A stretch of DNA of 64,000 bases, taken from Lutraria lutraria (lineage: Eukaryota; Mollusca; Bivalvia; Venerida; Mactridae). The notes under the pieces were generated by a model. That model saw only the letters and a list, made by a program, of their open reading frames with translations. It did no database searches and was not told the origin of the DNA. The stretch spans positions 10,364,001-10,428,000 of the forward strand of contig OZ026845.1 of the NCBI GenBank assembly GCA_964023205.1, in the 5' to 3' direction. The position numbers and the translations under genes are program-made. Shown one piece after another: positions 26,401-34,200 of this stretch; the stretch's first letter is position 1, and each line of letters opens with the position of its first letter.

Positions 26401-26493
26401 TGTTATTATATTCAACGGAGGAACGCCAAGTTTTGTACTGAGCATGAATCGTTTGCAATGACATATTGCGCAAAGACCTGTAACTTGTGTTGA
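2385..26493 (+). CDS. Secreted astacin-family metalloprotease with EGF, CUB, kringle, ShKT, sushi, C-type lectin and ShKT modules (19 exons)
   Basis: Exons: 2385-2456, 2780-2870, 3656-3803, 5204-5264, 5485-5590, 6798-6886, 7648-7780, 18252-18371, 18683-18795, 19250-19368, 19739-19869, 20576-20708, 21103-21221, 21696-21830, 22418-22597, 23033-23222, 25095-25195, 25486-25590 and 26369-26493. All join in frame at GT-AG sites, giving 2271 coding bases and 756 residues. Residues 1-20 or so form a hydrophobic signal peptide. The zinc motif HEIGHALGMLHEH is at 129-141 (ligands H129, H133 and H139; catalytic E130). The Met-turn SIMHYG is at 182-187. The domain order is astacin about 32-233, EGF 234-273, CUB 274-394, kringle 399-476, ShKT 481-515, sushi 529-582, C-type lectin 585-713, ShKT 720-756. 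The protein is predicted to be a secreted zinc endopeptidase (M12A) with a long adhesive tail; its substrate is unknown. Exon edges were read by eye; those most open to revision are the end of exon 4 and the donor at 23223. Confidence 0.85.
2780..7780 (+). CDS. Astacin gene exons 2-7: catalytic domain
   Basis: Six exons (2780-2870, 3656-3803, 5204-5264, 5485-5590, 6798-6886, 7648-7780) encode the protease. Exon 2 has RVKR (residues 28-31) and then the mature start leading to HWTNGIVPY. Exon 3 carries YSCIRFVTW. Exon 4 has CYSYIG and an unusual Cys-Cys pair, with the loop before the zinc helix about five residues shorter than in crayfish astacin. Exon 5 has the zinc motif (nucleotides 5497-5529 for the core). 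Exon 6 has the Met-turn with the tyrosine that also contacts zinc in this family. Exon 7 closes the domain at VYKC. All key catalytic residues are present, so an active enzyme is expected. Confidence 0.85.
3656..3803 (+). CDS. Astacin gene exon 3
   Basis: Encodes residues 55-103 and enters in phase 1 from exon 2. The segment YERYSCIRFVTW matches the conserved CIRF strand of astacins. The donor is GTGATT, weaker than the other donors of the gene, but the reading phase into exon 4 is correct. Confidence 0.75.
3990..4735. repeat. Nested inverted-repeat element in astacin intron 3
   Basis: The outer arms are about 45 bp. The left arm (near 3991-4037) contains CGAGTGTAATTTATCCTTCG and the right arm (near 4687-4735) contains its reverse complement. 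Inside are further inverted pairs: AACAAGGTAAGTTT near 4080 with AAACTTACCTTGTT near 4412, a pair around ACATGTAAAGATAT (4167 and 4313), and TTTTTAGCTTCG near 4503 with CGAAGCTAAAAA near 4616. This looks like one or more non-autonomous inverted-repeat transposons inserted into each other. No coding capacity was seen. Confidence 0.6.
6066..6267. mobile_element. Short inverted-repeat element (MITE-like), about 200 bp
   Basis: The ends are TACTGTG and ACAGTA, and the arms share the stretch TTTTCGTTGGG (CCCAACGAAAA at the right end). Internally it holds a second hairpin, a run around TTTCGTGGAT facing ATCCACGAAA and TGGGGATTT facing AAATCCCCA. It sits in the intron before the Met-turn exon. Such palindromes are common in mollusc genomes. 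The element has no reading frame. Confidence 0.55.
6272..6669. repeat. Inverted repeat with degenerate internal tandem repeats
   Basis: AATGGAAATTTCGG at about 6272 is mirrored by CCGAAATTTCCATT near 6653. Between the arms, the motifs GACTAGTGAG and TATTGACT recur three or four times at roughly 60-bp spacing (6450-6600). This is probably a decayed mobile element. It lies in the intron before exon 6. Confidence 0.4.
7098..7250. repeat. 17-bp tandem repeat, nine units
   Basis: Nine consecutive 17-bp units of the form GTAAAATYGAGGTGATC run without an indel (9 x 17 = 153 bp). Units differ at several positions, for example CTC instead of ATC at the end. It lies in the intron between astacin exons 6 and 7, just ahead of the intron that holds the much larger 48-bp array. 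Confidence 0.8.
7361..7500. repeat. Palindromic element in astacin intron 6
   Basis: GCATATTTGGGTGTT (about 7394) and AACACCCAAATATGC (about 7467) form an inverted repeat with further weak pairing outside. Probably a small MITE. No coding content. Confidence 0.45.
8822..12661. repeat. Higher-order repeat copy 1 (3840 bp = 80 units)
   Basis: Rare unit variants recur at a constant offset of 3840 bp. Examples are CACCAACATACT (9060/12900), CACATCCTGTTATCTGGG (9112/12952), the TTACAT change (9974/13814) and ACTGGTGTCT (10941/14781). By eye the two copies differ at only a few positions, for example one F-type versus H-type unit near 9399/13239. Confidence 0.8.
10669..12156. repeat. 12-unit block repeated at 912-bp spacing within each higher-order copy
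   Basis: About 576 bp at 10669-11244 reappears at 11581-12156. Matching rare variants include TTACCG, the AAACTGG unit, TTTGCATTTC (11011 and 11923) and CATTTCCAC (11119 and 12031), all 912 bp apart. The same pair occurs in copy 2 (14509 onward). It shows an earlier internal duplication of 19 units before the 80-unit duplication. Confidence 0.7.
12662..16501. repeat. Higher-order repeat copy 2 (3840 bp = 80 units)
   Basis: Near-identical to the preceding 3840 bp, in the same orientation and register. After about 16501 the array continues like a third copy with units missing (compare 16501-16620 with 10081-10270), then diverges. Confidence 0.8.
18252..18371 (+). CDS. Astacin gene exon 8: EGF-like module
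   Basis: Encodes residues 234-273 with six cysteines spaced C-x3-C-x12-C-x-C-x-C-x9-C and the motifs CYNGGYP and CSCRCPEG. EGF modules follow the protease domain in many astacins. Both flanking introns are phase 1. Confidence 0.85.
18683..19869 (+). CDS. Astacin gene exons 9-11: CUB module
   Basis: Exons 18683-18795, 19250-19368 and 19739-19869 encode residues 274-394. The module starts DYKCGG and contains the CUB features ATCFWYI, VLLDFPTFKI, SCRDEV and YCGYDF. Its four cysteines are placed as two disulfides. The internal introns are phase 0 and phase 2, but the outer ones are both phase 1. CUB modules usually bind proteins or carbohydrate. Confidence 0.8.
18950..19107. mobile_element. CAGT family-1 element (degenerate left end)
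   Basis: Contains the family-1 internal blocks AAATTATGTTGTTGTTG, GAGGGAGGTTGTTGCTC-like sequence and the right end CTCTGGAGAGGTTACACTGT. It is intronic, between exons 9 and 10 of the astacin gene. Confidence 0.7.
19917..20103. mobile_element. CAGT family-1 element (complete)
   Basis: The ends are ACAGTGCAACCTCTCCAAAG and CTGAAGAGGTTGTACTGT, next to TA on both sides. The interior has GTTGTTGAGAGGTTATTGCTC and the GTGCAGTAGG block. About 187 bp, no reading frame. CAGT ends with TA target duplication fit non-autonomous pogo/Tigger-type (Tc1/mariner) elements. Confidence 0.75.
20310..20470. repeat. Degenerate tandem repeat in astacin intron 11
   Basis: The motif ATTCTAAAGGTATTGCAC, in more or less altered form, recurs four or five times at about 30-36 bp spacing. 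Confidence 0.45.
20576..21221 (+). CDS. Astacin gene exons 12-13: kringle module
   Basis: Exons 20576-20708 and 21103-21221 encode residues 395-478. The module opens DSYCYN, has ACLSWD, then the near-canonical NYCRNPDNAAGPWCY, and ends KYCDAC. The six kringle cysteines are C399, C422, C450, C461, C473 and C476. Two additional cysteines (C431 and C468) could form an extra disulfide. Kringles bind lysine-containing ligands in vertebrate clotting proteases; here the partner is unknown. Confidence 0.85.
21696..21830 (+). CDS. Astacin gene exon 14: first ShKT module and basic linker
   Basis: Encodes residues 479-523. Cysteines at 481, 487, 498, 508, 512 and 515 match the ShKT pattern, with CRKSCGFC at the end. 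It is followed by RRKR (517-520), which matches the furin consensus R-x-K/R-R, just before the sushi module. Confidence 0.8.
22418..22597 (+). CDS. Astacin gene exon 15: sushi (CCP) module
   Basis: A single exon for residues 524-583. It shows the sushi pattern CEAPKLP ... YRVGENVKVVC ... MTCLSNGQWT ... C, with four cysteines (529, 557, 569, 582). Both flanking introns are phase 1. Confidence 0.8.
22800..22998. repeat. Dispersed repeat with three nuclear-receptor-like half sites
   Basis: The segment includes GTTCCTCATGACAACCTCTA and ends with AGGTCA-A-AGGTCA-AGGTCA (22970-22988). A copy in the opposite orientation lies at about 59140-59330. It sits directly before the C-type lectin exon 16. 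Confidence 0.65.
23033..25590 (+). CDS. Astacin gene exons 16-18: C-type lectin-like module
   Basis: Exons 23033-23222, 25095-25195 and 25486-25590 encode residues 584-715. Features are GWSLY, CYKLF, HPGSTLV, WLGIH (the WIGL position), VVWTNWANG, NCASIS and VLCQYP, with the usual four core cysteines plus additional ones (C650, C695). The EPN/QPD and WND calcium-sugar motifs are not present: the equivalent regions read NDHP and CNWVGKGC. Calcium-dependent sugar binding is therefore not supported, and protein binding is possible. The donor at 23223 (GTGGGT) was chosen because it alone keeps phase with exon 17. Confidence 0.75.
24118..24618. mobile_element. TTAA-flanked inverted-repeat element, 501 bp
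   Basis: TTAA at 24114-24117 and 24619-24622 flanks terminal repeats AGGGGTAACT and AGTTACCCCT. A duplicated TTAA target is the hallmark of piggyBac-type insertion. No transposase frame is present, so it is non-autonomous. It lies in the intron between lectin exons 16 and 17. Confidence 0.65.
24622..24695 (+). mobile_element. SINE 3' tail fragment
   Basis: GGGACGTTAAACCCCAGATAAA matches the tail of the SINEs at 33100 and 54530 (GCGTTAAACCTAGATAAATA). The tRNA-like head is not seen here. Confidence 0.45.
25915..26085 (-). mobile_element. SINE family a, fragment, intron 18 of the astacin gene
   Basis: Shares GAACCGGGCATTTATATCC, TTTCGAATAGTT and CCCGGTGTAA with the copies at 28525-28775 and 60434-60700, in the same orientation. 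The tRNA-like head is truncated. Confidence 0.55.
26369..26493 (+). CDS. Astacin gene exon 19: C-terminal ShKT module and stop
   Basis: Encodes residues 716-756, from DPLICSNQRSDC to CAKTCNLC, then TGA at 26491-26493. Six cysteines in ShKT spacing; the protein ends on the last cysteine. Closely similar to the terminal exon at 630-763. Confidence 0.85.
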
Positions 26494-27847
26494 TCGAGCA
26501 TCTGAAACACCTCATGATGCTATGAAAAATGACATGTTGTGTATAAATATACTCGGAAGCAACAATAACACGTTGTTTCTTCGTACAACATACGACGTGT
26601 ATTACTCAGCATCTCATTTCTAGTACACTTACTGTTTATATAATTATTATAACAAAGTCCTAACTAAAATTTTACACACGTACACTGCGTTTAATTTAGT
26701 ACTTAGAAGAATACAGCTAAAACAGAAAGCAAAGCTTTTTTATCTTAATGCAACCATACATAAGGTATCTCTAATTCGCTACTTTTCATCCAACATCTTA
26801 TAGCAATGGGGGACAGTTTGTAATTTCATTATCACGAGAAGACCCCATCTTCTATACAACAAGATACATACACACGTTTTCAAAGTATTATGCAGTTAAA
26901 AGGTATCATGTCTGATAACGAATATTGTATTATTGGACTCCATGCCAAGGGGCCATTTCAAACACAAAGGCCAGATGGTACTTATGGGTTTAAAACTCTT
27001 TGTGATTGTGCCAAACAAATCAACATAACAGAACATTTTTCCTTACAAAAAGGGATTTTGTCAATTATGTACATGTATGTGAAAAAAGCCAATCAGGCCT
27101 CTACCCGTATTAAATGATAACCGTACAGCAAACTAATGAAAGTCACTTAATAAGTTTAGTTTTATTAATTAATGTTGATACGTTTTCGTTGCAATCCAAT
27201 AAAATTTATAAAAAATGACTTTACACTAAAGTTCAATTTTTAGGTCAGCAATGTTATTGTATACATGGAAGATCCCATTTGCAAATGTTTAGGTAACACA
27301 AATACTATAGAGCAATCTATGAATCATTACTATCACTGTCCTCTGTGGCGCAGTTGGTAAAGCATAAGGTAAATGAATATTGAGTACTGCTTCTGATATT
27401 AGTCATCATTTTTTATGTTTAAATTTTTATTCATTTTAATAAAAGTTAACTTTACATATATCGATAAAAAAGATGTTTAAAAGTTATTTTTATATTTGTA
27501 TTGTTTCGTGAAATTATAACCTTACATGAGTAATTAGCATTTATAGATTTATTTCAATTGTGGTGTAATTATATAATAAGTAGAAACCGGTTTAGATATT
27601 TACTATATTATAGATTTTGAAATTGTTTTTGCATTCGGGATTTCGTTCAATAAAATCTGTAAAAGAAATAAAAACTTTGAGAAATTCATCAGAGAACAAA
27701 CACATTTCTTCTTTCATTTGTCTCTTTTGAAATACAAAAAGGTACTATTCAGCGTGTATACATACATGTAACAAGAACAAACATATTTCATATTTCAATG
27801 AATAAATCATAAAAAATAAATGCAAAATTGTATAAAATAATTTAAAA

Positions 27848-27950
27848 AGAAAGTGCCATTGACTGTGTTCGAACCACTCACATCTACTCTATGTAACAAT
27901 AACGTGTATGTACATGCCACCTTATCCATTACACCACGACTCTGGTTCAC
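27848..27950 (-). ncRNA. tRNA-like sequence, probably a pseudogene or SINE head
   Basis: On the - strand, GTCGTGGTGTAATGGATAAG resembles the 5' half of a tRNA (box A region) and GTGGTTCGAACAC resembles box B. The spacing between the two is too long for a normal tRNA and no clean cloverleaf was drawn. Confidence 0.3.
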
Positions 27951-28524
27951 GTGAATGGTACTTTTTTACGGATTTAAAATGATTTGGGCAATTAATTTAC
28001 AGTGATTACCTTTACAATGGTATCATCCAATATTCGGCCTTGACTATTAGAAAATTGAACTTATACTATAGTGGGCTCAAGTGTAAATATTTTTGCATAA
28101 AAAGAGACCAACAGCGCAGCTTCTAGCCCATTCACGCGAGAAAACGCTAGAATTTGACCCGCTAAAATTTAGAGCAATCAGAAATCACGTATTATTTGTA
28201 ATAGCATTATAGCAAAGAAACCACAAACAAGATTGTCACTGAATATGACCCCTTCAATACGGGAAGAGCTTACTGTTGTTTTAGGACCGAGATGAATGAA
28301 AGCGAATTACCCGGGCTTATCATGTTGACGCTATGTAATACGCTAATAACTGAATACCAATAAATCAAAGTTTAATGATACGTAGTAATTAGTGTTTATT
28401 AAGGAAAAAATAAAACGTGCTGAAATTGAAATGTTTTTTTTCACATTTATATTTATCTGTTCATCTGTTGTTCAACGACACATTTGACAGCTATGGTTAG
28501 TTCAGATTATCGCCCTTGAGTGAG

Positions 28525-28775
28525 GGTAGATAAGATACAGGAGAACCGGGCATTTATATCCGCCTACTCATATTTCGAATAGTTGTTCCTGGTTCATTAT
28601 CGTGTCCGGTGTTAACTACCGATACACCCCTTACCTATTTCCTGTGATTTTCTTAAATCAGCACTTGGCTCGGTAGTTGGTATGGTGACACTGTAAAAGG
28701 GTCCGAAAGGAGTCGAGATTCGAACCCGCGACCTTGCATTTAGTAGTCAATCGCATTACCACCCACATTGATAAG
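28525..28775 (-). mobile_element. SINE family a, with tRNA-like head
   Basis: On the - strand, GGTGGTAATGCGATTGACTA and GGTCGCGGGTTCGAATCTC give box A- and box B-like promoter elements, followed by a body shared with 25915-26085, 55238-55447 and 60434-60700. Confidence 0.65.
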
Positions 28776-29058
28776 TCAGACATAAGGACTCCTTGGACCT
28801 TAAATGATGCACAACTTGTGGGAATTCTGCATACTTAAGTATAAACCACAAATATCATTCTGCTTTGTGTACTTTAGGTGTTAATCTGGGTAAATCATTA
28901 TAGTTCGGAGACAACTCAACAACTTCAAATTTGAAATAATCTACAGTTATTTCCCTTTTCACAAAGCATTTTGCGTAAATGTACCAATAAACTATTCCAT
29001 GTCATGTTTTAATTACGCACAGCGGAGATACAAACAAACAACGGGTTTCTATGACATA

Positions 29059-29505
29059 CAGTCAAGCCTTTGTTAGCGTTCACCTTCAAATCAAGGTCAA
29101 CCTGTGAATAAAGGTCATTCTTTTAAAACCGTCATTGATTATTTAGAACAAAATGACCCCAGGGTCCGTATTCACAAAGCATCTTAAGTAATTTTTTAAC
29201 TTAAGTTATAATTTTCCTTACATTCGACTTTTTCCTTAACTCTTTTGTATTAATATAAAGGAGGAAATCACAATAATATGATTTTATCTTTGTTCTAAAG
29301 ATGCCAATTATGAAAATGATAATTCATTTTCACACTTTTGATGACTGATTTACAAACTTTTACCATGAAATAAATTTACACTTAAGTAAAAATTTCGACT
29401 TAAGTTTAAAAAAATCTTAAGATGCTTTGTGAAAACGGACGCTGAATAAGGTATATACCACAATTAGTCTTTCTAAAGGATAGCATTTGTTCACAGGTTT
29501 GACTG
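29059..29505. mobile_element. CAGT family-3 element carrying a nested inverted-repeat insertion
   Basis: The ends are CAGTCAAGCCTTTGTTA and TTCACAGGTTTGACTG, flanked by TA. The interior (29164-29440) is a separate element with arms GTCCGTATTCACAAAGCATC and GATGCTTTGTGAAAACGGAC. A related outer element begins at 58653. Confidence 0.6.
29164..29440. mobile_element. Nested inverted-repeat element
   Basis: Long arms: CACAAAGCATCTTAAG at the left and CTTAAGATGCTTTGTG at the right, with a further TTAACTTAAG/CTTAAGTTTAA pair inside. No reading frame. Confidence 0.6.
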
Positions 29506-29565
29506 TACACCAAATTAAAAAAACAAAGCAAAAAGTATTTAACTGATTTTATTTCACATACATGT

Positions 29566-29668
29566 ACAGTAAAAGCCAAGTAAACCGGACCCCTTCCGGA
29601 CTGGTGAAAAGTCCGGTTTTTAGAGAATTCCGGTTTTCAGGGAGTCCGGTTTACATAGGTTTTACTGT
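29566..29668. mobile_element. CAGT family-2 element
   Basis: About 103 bp. The left end is ACAGTAAAAGCCAAGTAAAC and the right end is TAGGTTTTACTGT. The inner motif AGTCCGGTTTT is repeated. Resembles the CAGTAAAACC ends of pogo/Tigger-type elements. Confidence 0.65.
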
Positions 29669-29948
29669 ATATATCAAATTATACAAGGCGAAACAGTACA
29701 AAACTTGGATCTCTACCACACAGCTGGTTATGAAATATCAATCCGGGTCAGAATGAATTTCTAGTATAAGCAGTTATTTGATCATTCTTCGAGTAATGTG
29801 TCTCGTATTTTTTAGCTGTCCACCTGATAGCACCAAATATATTCAGGAACATTGTGATAAGGGATAAAACAAAGCAGGATAGATGACTGGTGACGAAATC
29901 TCGATGATACACACAACTACATGTAGCTTATATACGAACTTTATACAA

Positions 29949-30103
29949 TACAAACCATTAAAATCGGACTCCCTGAAAACTGGAATTCTCTGAAAATCGG
30001 ACGATTTGTCAAGTCCGTTGTTAACGGAATTCAAACAAATTCTCAGAAGACCGAACTGTTGGTTCAGGTCGGAAGAGGTCTGGTTTTCAGCAGGGTTTAC
30101 TGT
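29949..30103. mobile_element. CAGT family-2 element
   Basis: The right end is CAGGGTTTACTGT, with internal CTGAAAACTGGAATTCTCTG and TCTGGTTTTCAG. The left end is degraded. Confidence 0.55.
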
Positions 30104-31277
30104 ATAGATAACAATGCAACTATAAATTCTCACAGAAAAAATCAATGATTATCCACTTGCAGAATGTATGTACAACAGAAATATGTTGTCATCTTCCATA
30201 CACACATGTGTACCATTGAAGCATCAGCAGTTTACATGTACTAATTTTACTTGTATTAATAAAATGTAATACAGTATTGAACTCGATTTCAAGTCCAAAT
30301 TTCAGACATACAATTATACAAAAATGTCCCCTACCTCACAAGGGCTTGGAGGACCCTACATGTATTCGTTGTATTGCAATAAAGTTATGATTCGTTAATA
30401 AAAAACACAAAAAGCAATAAATTCAAACATAAAGCTTAACACACTGAACTAAATGAACCAAACAACACAGAAAAAATAGTTCCATTAAAATATATGAACA
30501 CACAAACATGGACGTACGCACACTATGACCTCGGCATCGTATGTTGTTAAGTTGTTTTGACAAGGTCCTTGTCAATTCATCATAAATGTCTCCCCGTCGT
30601 GATTAACGTGACCCTCATTTCAAATTTTTCCTTGCAAACATTGTATGTATACATGGATTTAACACTTTCTCTACGCCTTTGATTAATTTCCGATTCTTTG
30701 TCAGCTAATTATGAAAGAATGAAACACGTACAAATTTCTGAAATATCTAATCAAAGTACTGAACGTACTCATGGAAACTGAACTTGCAATGGACATGGAA
30801 CGGGAACCAGTTAAACAATTGTATAGTGGGTGTGGAAAAACGCAATACTTAGGTCCGCGTCGAAATTTATGCGCGCTGAGCGAGTGACATCTATTGAAAG
30901 CTGAGCTAGTAAGCCTATCGTTCAGTTTCCAAACATAATTTATACCAAACTAGAAACAGTTTCCAAAGTCGCTCTGAGTTTGCAAAGGGACACAACTAAT
31001 CATAAAAAAACACACAAACCAAAAACATTATGAAGTAAAATACTGATTATAGTGAATTCTTTGGTGCCAAATAATAACCTAAATAATTCCATATTTAAAC
31101 TATATCGATAGTACTGAAATAAAGATTGGCATGTCCTGGTTCCCGTCACTGAGAAATGCGCCTCGTACAAAAGTGTAGGGTTACAAATTTTTGTTACGTG
31201 GTTTCCGGTCACTACTTTTTCTACACTGGGTACTCGTTTTCAAGAATCATTGTAAGAATTGAAGACTTTCAAACATA

Positions 31278-34200
31278 TTATATTGTATCTGTTCCTGCTG
31301 GCTGATCGAACAAACTGCTCGGCTTATTTTCAATTTCCCCGTCAAAGTCAGTTTTCTTTGGAATACATTGTGAGTTTTCAGGCACACCATAACGGCTTAT
31401 TTTCAAACCAGAGTTTATGTTCTTTTGATTGCTTGGTTCTACTCTAATGGCGTCGCTTGAACCCATTGCTGGGTCCTCGTCAAAGTAATTATAAGGGAGC
31501 AGGAAGAAGGAAAGGTCAAGGCCGACTGTAGGGGTCACTGGGAAATCTTCCATATGTGGAATATGGTGCACACCCATCGTTACCCAGGCAACTTGATCCT
31601 GAAATAAAAAATATAATCTTAACTATTACCAATAGGGTTGCTTTCCACAGGGTAAGCACTAAGTACTACGATGAACAAATCGTTCTGAAATGCGAGGAAG
31701 CCATGTGATGCCATTTATACTTTTACAATGGTTTTATATAAAGCTTTATCACCATCGTGTACACACGCGCATTCACGTGGACTACTTTCATTGTCTACTG
31801 GAGAAGAATTTGATTAATAAAAACACCCATATCCTGGTGTTTGAAACATTTATTGCGACATATTCATAGAAACCAATAGATAAAGACCGCCTTATGGAAA
31901 TTAGAAAATATTCTTTATTCAGAGTTAGTACTTGTACATGCACAGTAAAACCCCTGTAAACCGGACCTCTTCCGGCATGGGCTTAAAGTCTAGTTTTCTA
32001 AGAATTCCGGTTTTCTGAGAACATTTGATGAATTCCGAAAAACTGGGACTTGATAAATCGATCAATTTCCAGGGAATTCAGATTTTCAGGCTCTACTGTA
32101 TTTGAATAAGAACTGTTAGACTTTACTGACATTAAAGTGTCAATTAACATCAGATATTCTTACTAGTTTGGCTTTTTCAATAATCCCAAGTAGGTACAAT
32201 GTCTCCTATATTTTTAAAAAGGACGTCCGGATCGTAAACTTTGTACAAGATTAGGATAAGCTTTTGAAAAAAAACTACATGTACGTAGCTGTTGGATTGC
32301 TGTAAGTATTCTTTAAATACATATAGAAGTCATTAGCCTACCTAAAAGATGTAATCGGGGATTTTATTATATACAAAATGTACATGTACCACGAAGAAAA
32401 CATTGATATTAGATGAAAAGTAGGATGAGAACATACCAATTGGGTTATGAGAACGCAGCACACATATACTAATCAGATAAATGTGAGATATTGACTTTAT
32501 ACGAATGTATTTGTTTCCGTGCAGGTTTCATTCAATGATTATACATAAAAATATATCGTAAAGTCCCTGATTTTATTCAAGGACCATGTTTTTTTTTCAA
32601 TTGTACTGACAATTTAAACTGCTTTACATGTATGAATATACCGTTGTGTCTAGTTTTATTGATAAGAATGTATCATTTATGTGGTTTGCAAATAGGTATT
32701 TTGCTTTGAAATGTGATGTAATGCATAATAAAAATGAAAAAGCGAAACCTTCCAAAGTATAAATACATACCACATCTGTGATAACTTCATCACCAATAAA
32801 ACTCTGAAAGTTCACCACAGGATCTTCTGCATCCCAGATAGCATACATAGAGCTGCTGCTCTGTTCTGATTCATGACGTTTTGTTACAGCAACCTGGTAT
32901 CTGGCCCAAGATACAGATGGTTCCTGTCCTGTACCTTCAGGTACCAACTGAATATAAACATTTACAAATAATCAGTTAATAGACCTCTACATGAATGAAA
33001 GCAGAATAGATACACAAGGCAGTACTACGTACGAGCAAATGAGTTGATATCCATTTCCATACGATGTTGCACCGTAAAGGGTGCTTACATTTTTGTATGG
33101 GCTGCTGTGGCCGTGGTCCAGTGGTCAGTGTTGTGGATTTGTAACCCGGCGACGCAGATTCGATTCCCGGTCACCGAAGGTCATAGCCTTCCATTAACAA
33201 CAATGTCGACTTTCCTCTACATATGGAGAGGTTTCTGGTTCCACGTGGAAGGACTAGTTAGTCATTGTCATAGTGCTGGTTCAAATACCGTCCAGGAAAA
33301 CTGGCTAGGTGAATCGACCGTTGTATATAACTAAAAACGGCGTTAAACCTAGATAAATAAACATGCTTGTATAAAACATGCATCCTAATGATAACAACGC
33401 GCAAACCAAACAATCCAATACACATGTAGTAGAATGTTTTATTTTCAACGACCTGTAAAGTTGATTTGTTTGTTTATATCGAGTTTTACGCCCCTTTTCA
33501 ACAGTCAAAGTCATATGAGGCGGACAGTTCACCTAATCAACTTTCCTGGAAAAAACCAGTACTAGACTCCAATCCACCGTAAGCAACTACCTACTTTCTC
33601 ACATTAAGAGGCGTGGTCGGTAGCCGGGCTCGAACCCACGACCCTCCATCAGTGAGAGGTTACAGTGATTTAAAGTCAGCGACCTTAACCACTCGACCAC
33701 GGAGGCGGTTCTGTATTAAGTTAATATTGACAAACAATAGCATTTGGGTTCAATTTGATGCTCGAATAAGAAGTTAGCCAGAGATTACATGGTTGCCCTT
33801 TTAACCAATCGCATCACAACTATAACAACACAGTCGACAAATGATTTCTTTACATACTCTGATTTAAAATCAATTTAACCCATTGTGTATACAATTCAGA
33901 GCCAGCATGTAATTTGATTCAAGATACGATTACATACCAAATAAGGAGGGACTCGGGTGCATTCATATAGCGCCAAGTGCCTGTGTGGTTTTGTCATGAA
34001 GTTTTACCTTTAACATAATATTCCACACAATGGGAACGACTGTCAAGTATACTTACATAATAAATAATTATGCTCGAAATACATTTGTAAAATCAAAAGT
34101 ATCATTTAATTAAGAAGAAGATTGGTTACAGCTAGAAGTGAGCTATTGTTCGTATAAAGACAAATTAATGTCGTATAAGATAACGAAATTTCAATTGAAA

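Larger units (their letters stand above)
26494..31277. other. Intergenic region between the astacin gene and the first amine oxidase gene
   Basis: No convincing coding exon. It contains a partial tRNA-like stretch (27340-27366, GTGGCGCAGTTGGTAAAGCAT), a tRNA-like segment on the - strand, a SINE, a nested CAGT element and two family-2 elements, each listed separately. A segment at 26790-26960 resembles 42230-42420 (CCAACATCTTATAG ... and a GGCC-TTAAACAC-like end), so it is another low-copy repeat. Confidence 0.4.

Noticed and set aside
27848..27950. Functional tRNA gene
   Set aside because: Box-like motifs are present but spaced too far apart, with no convincing cloverleaf or anticodon arm; more likely a pseudogene or SINE head.
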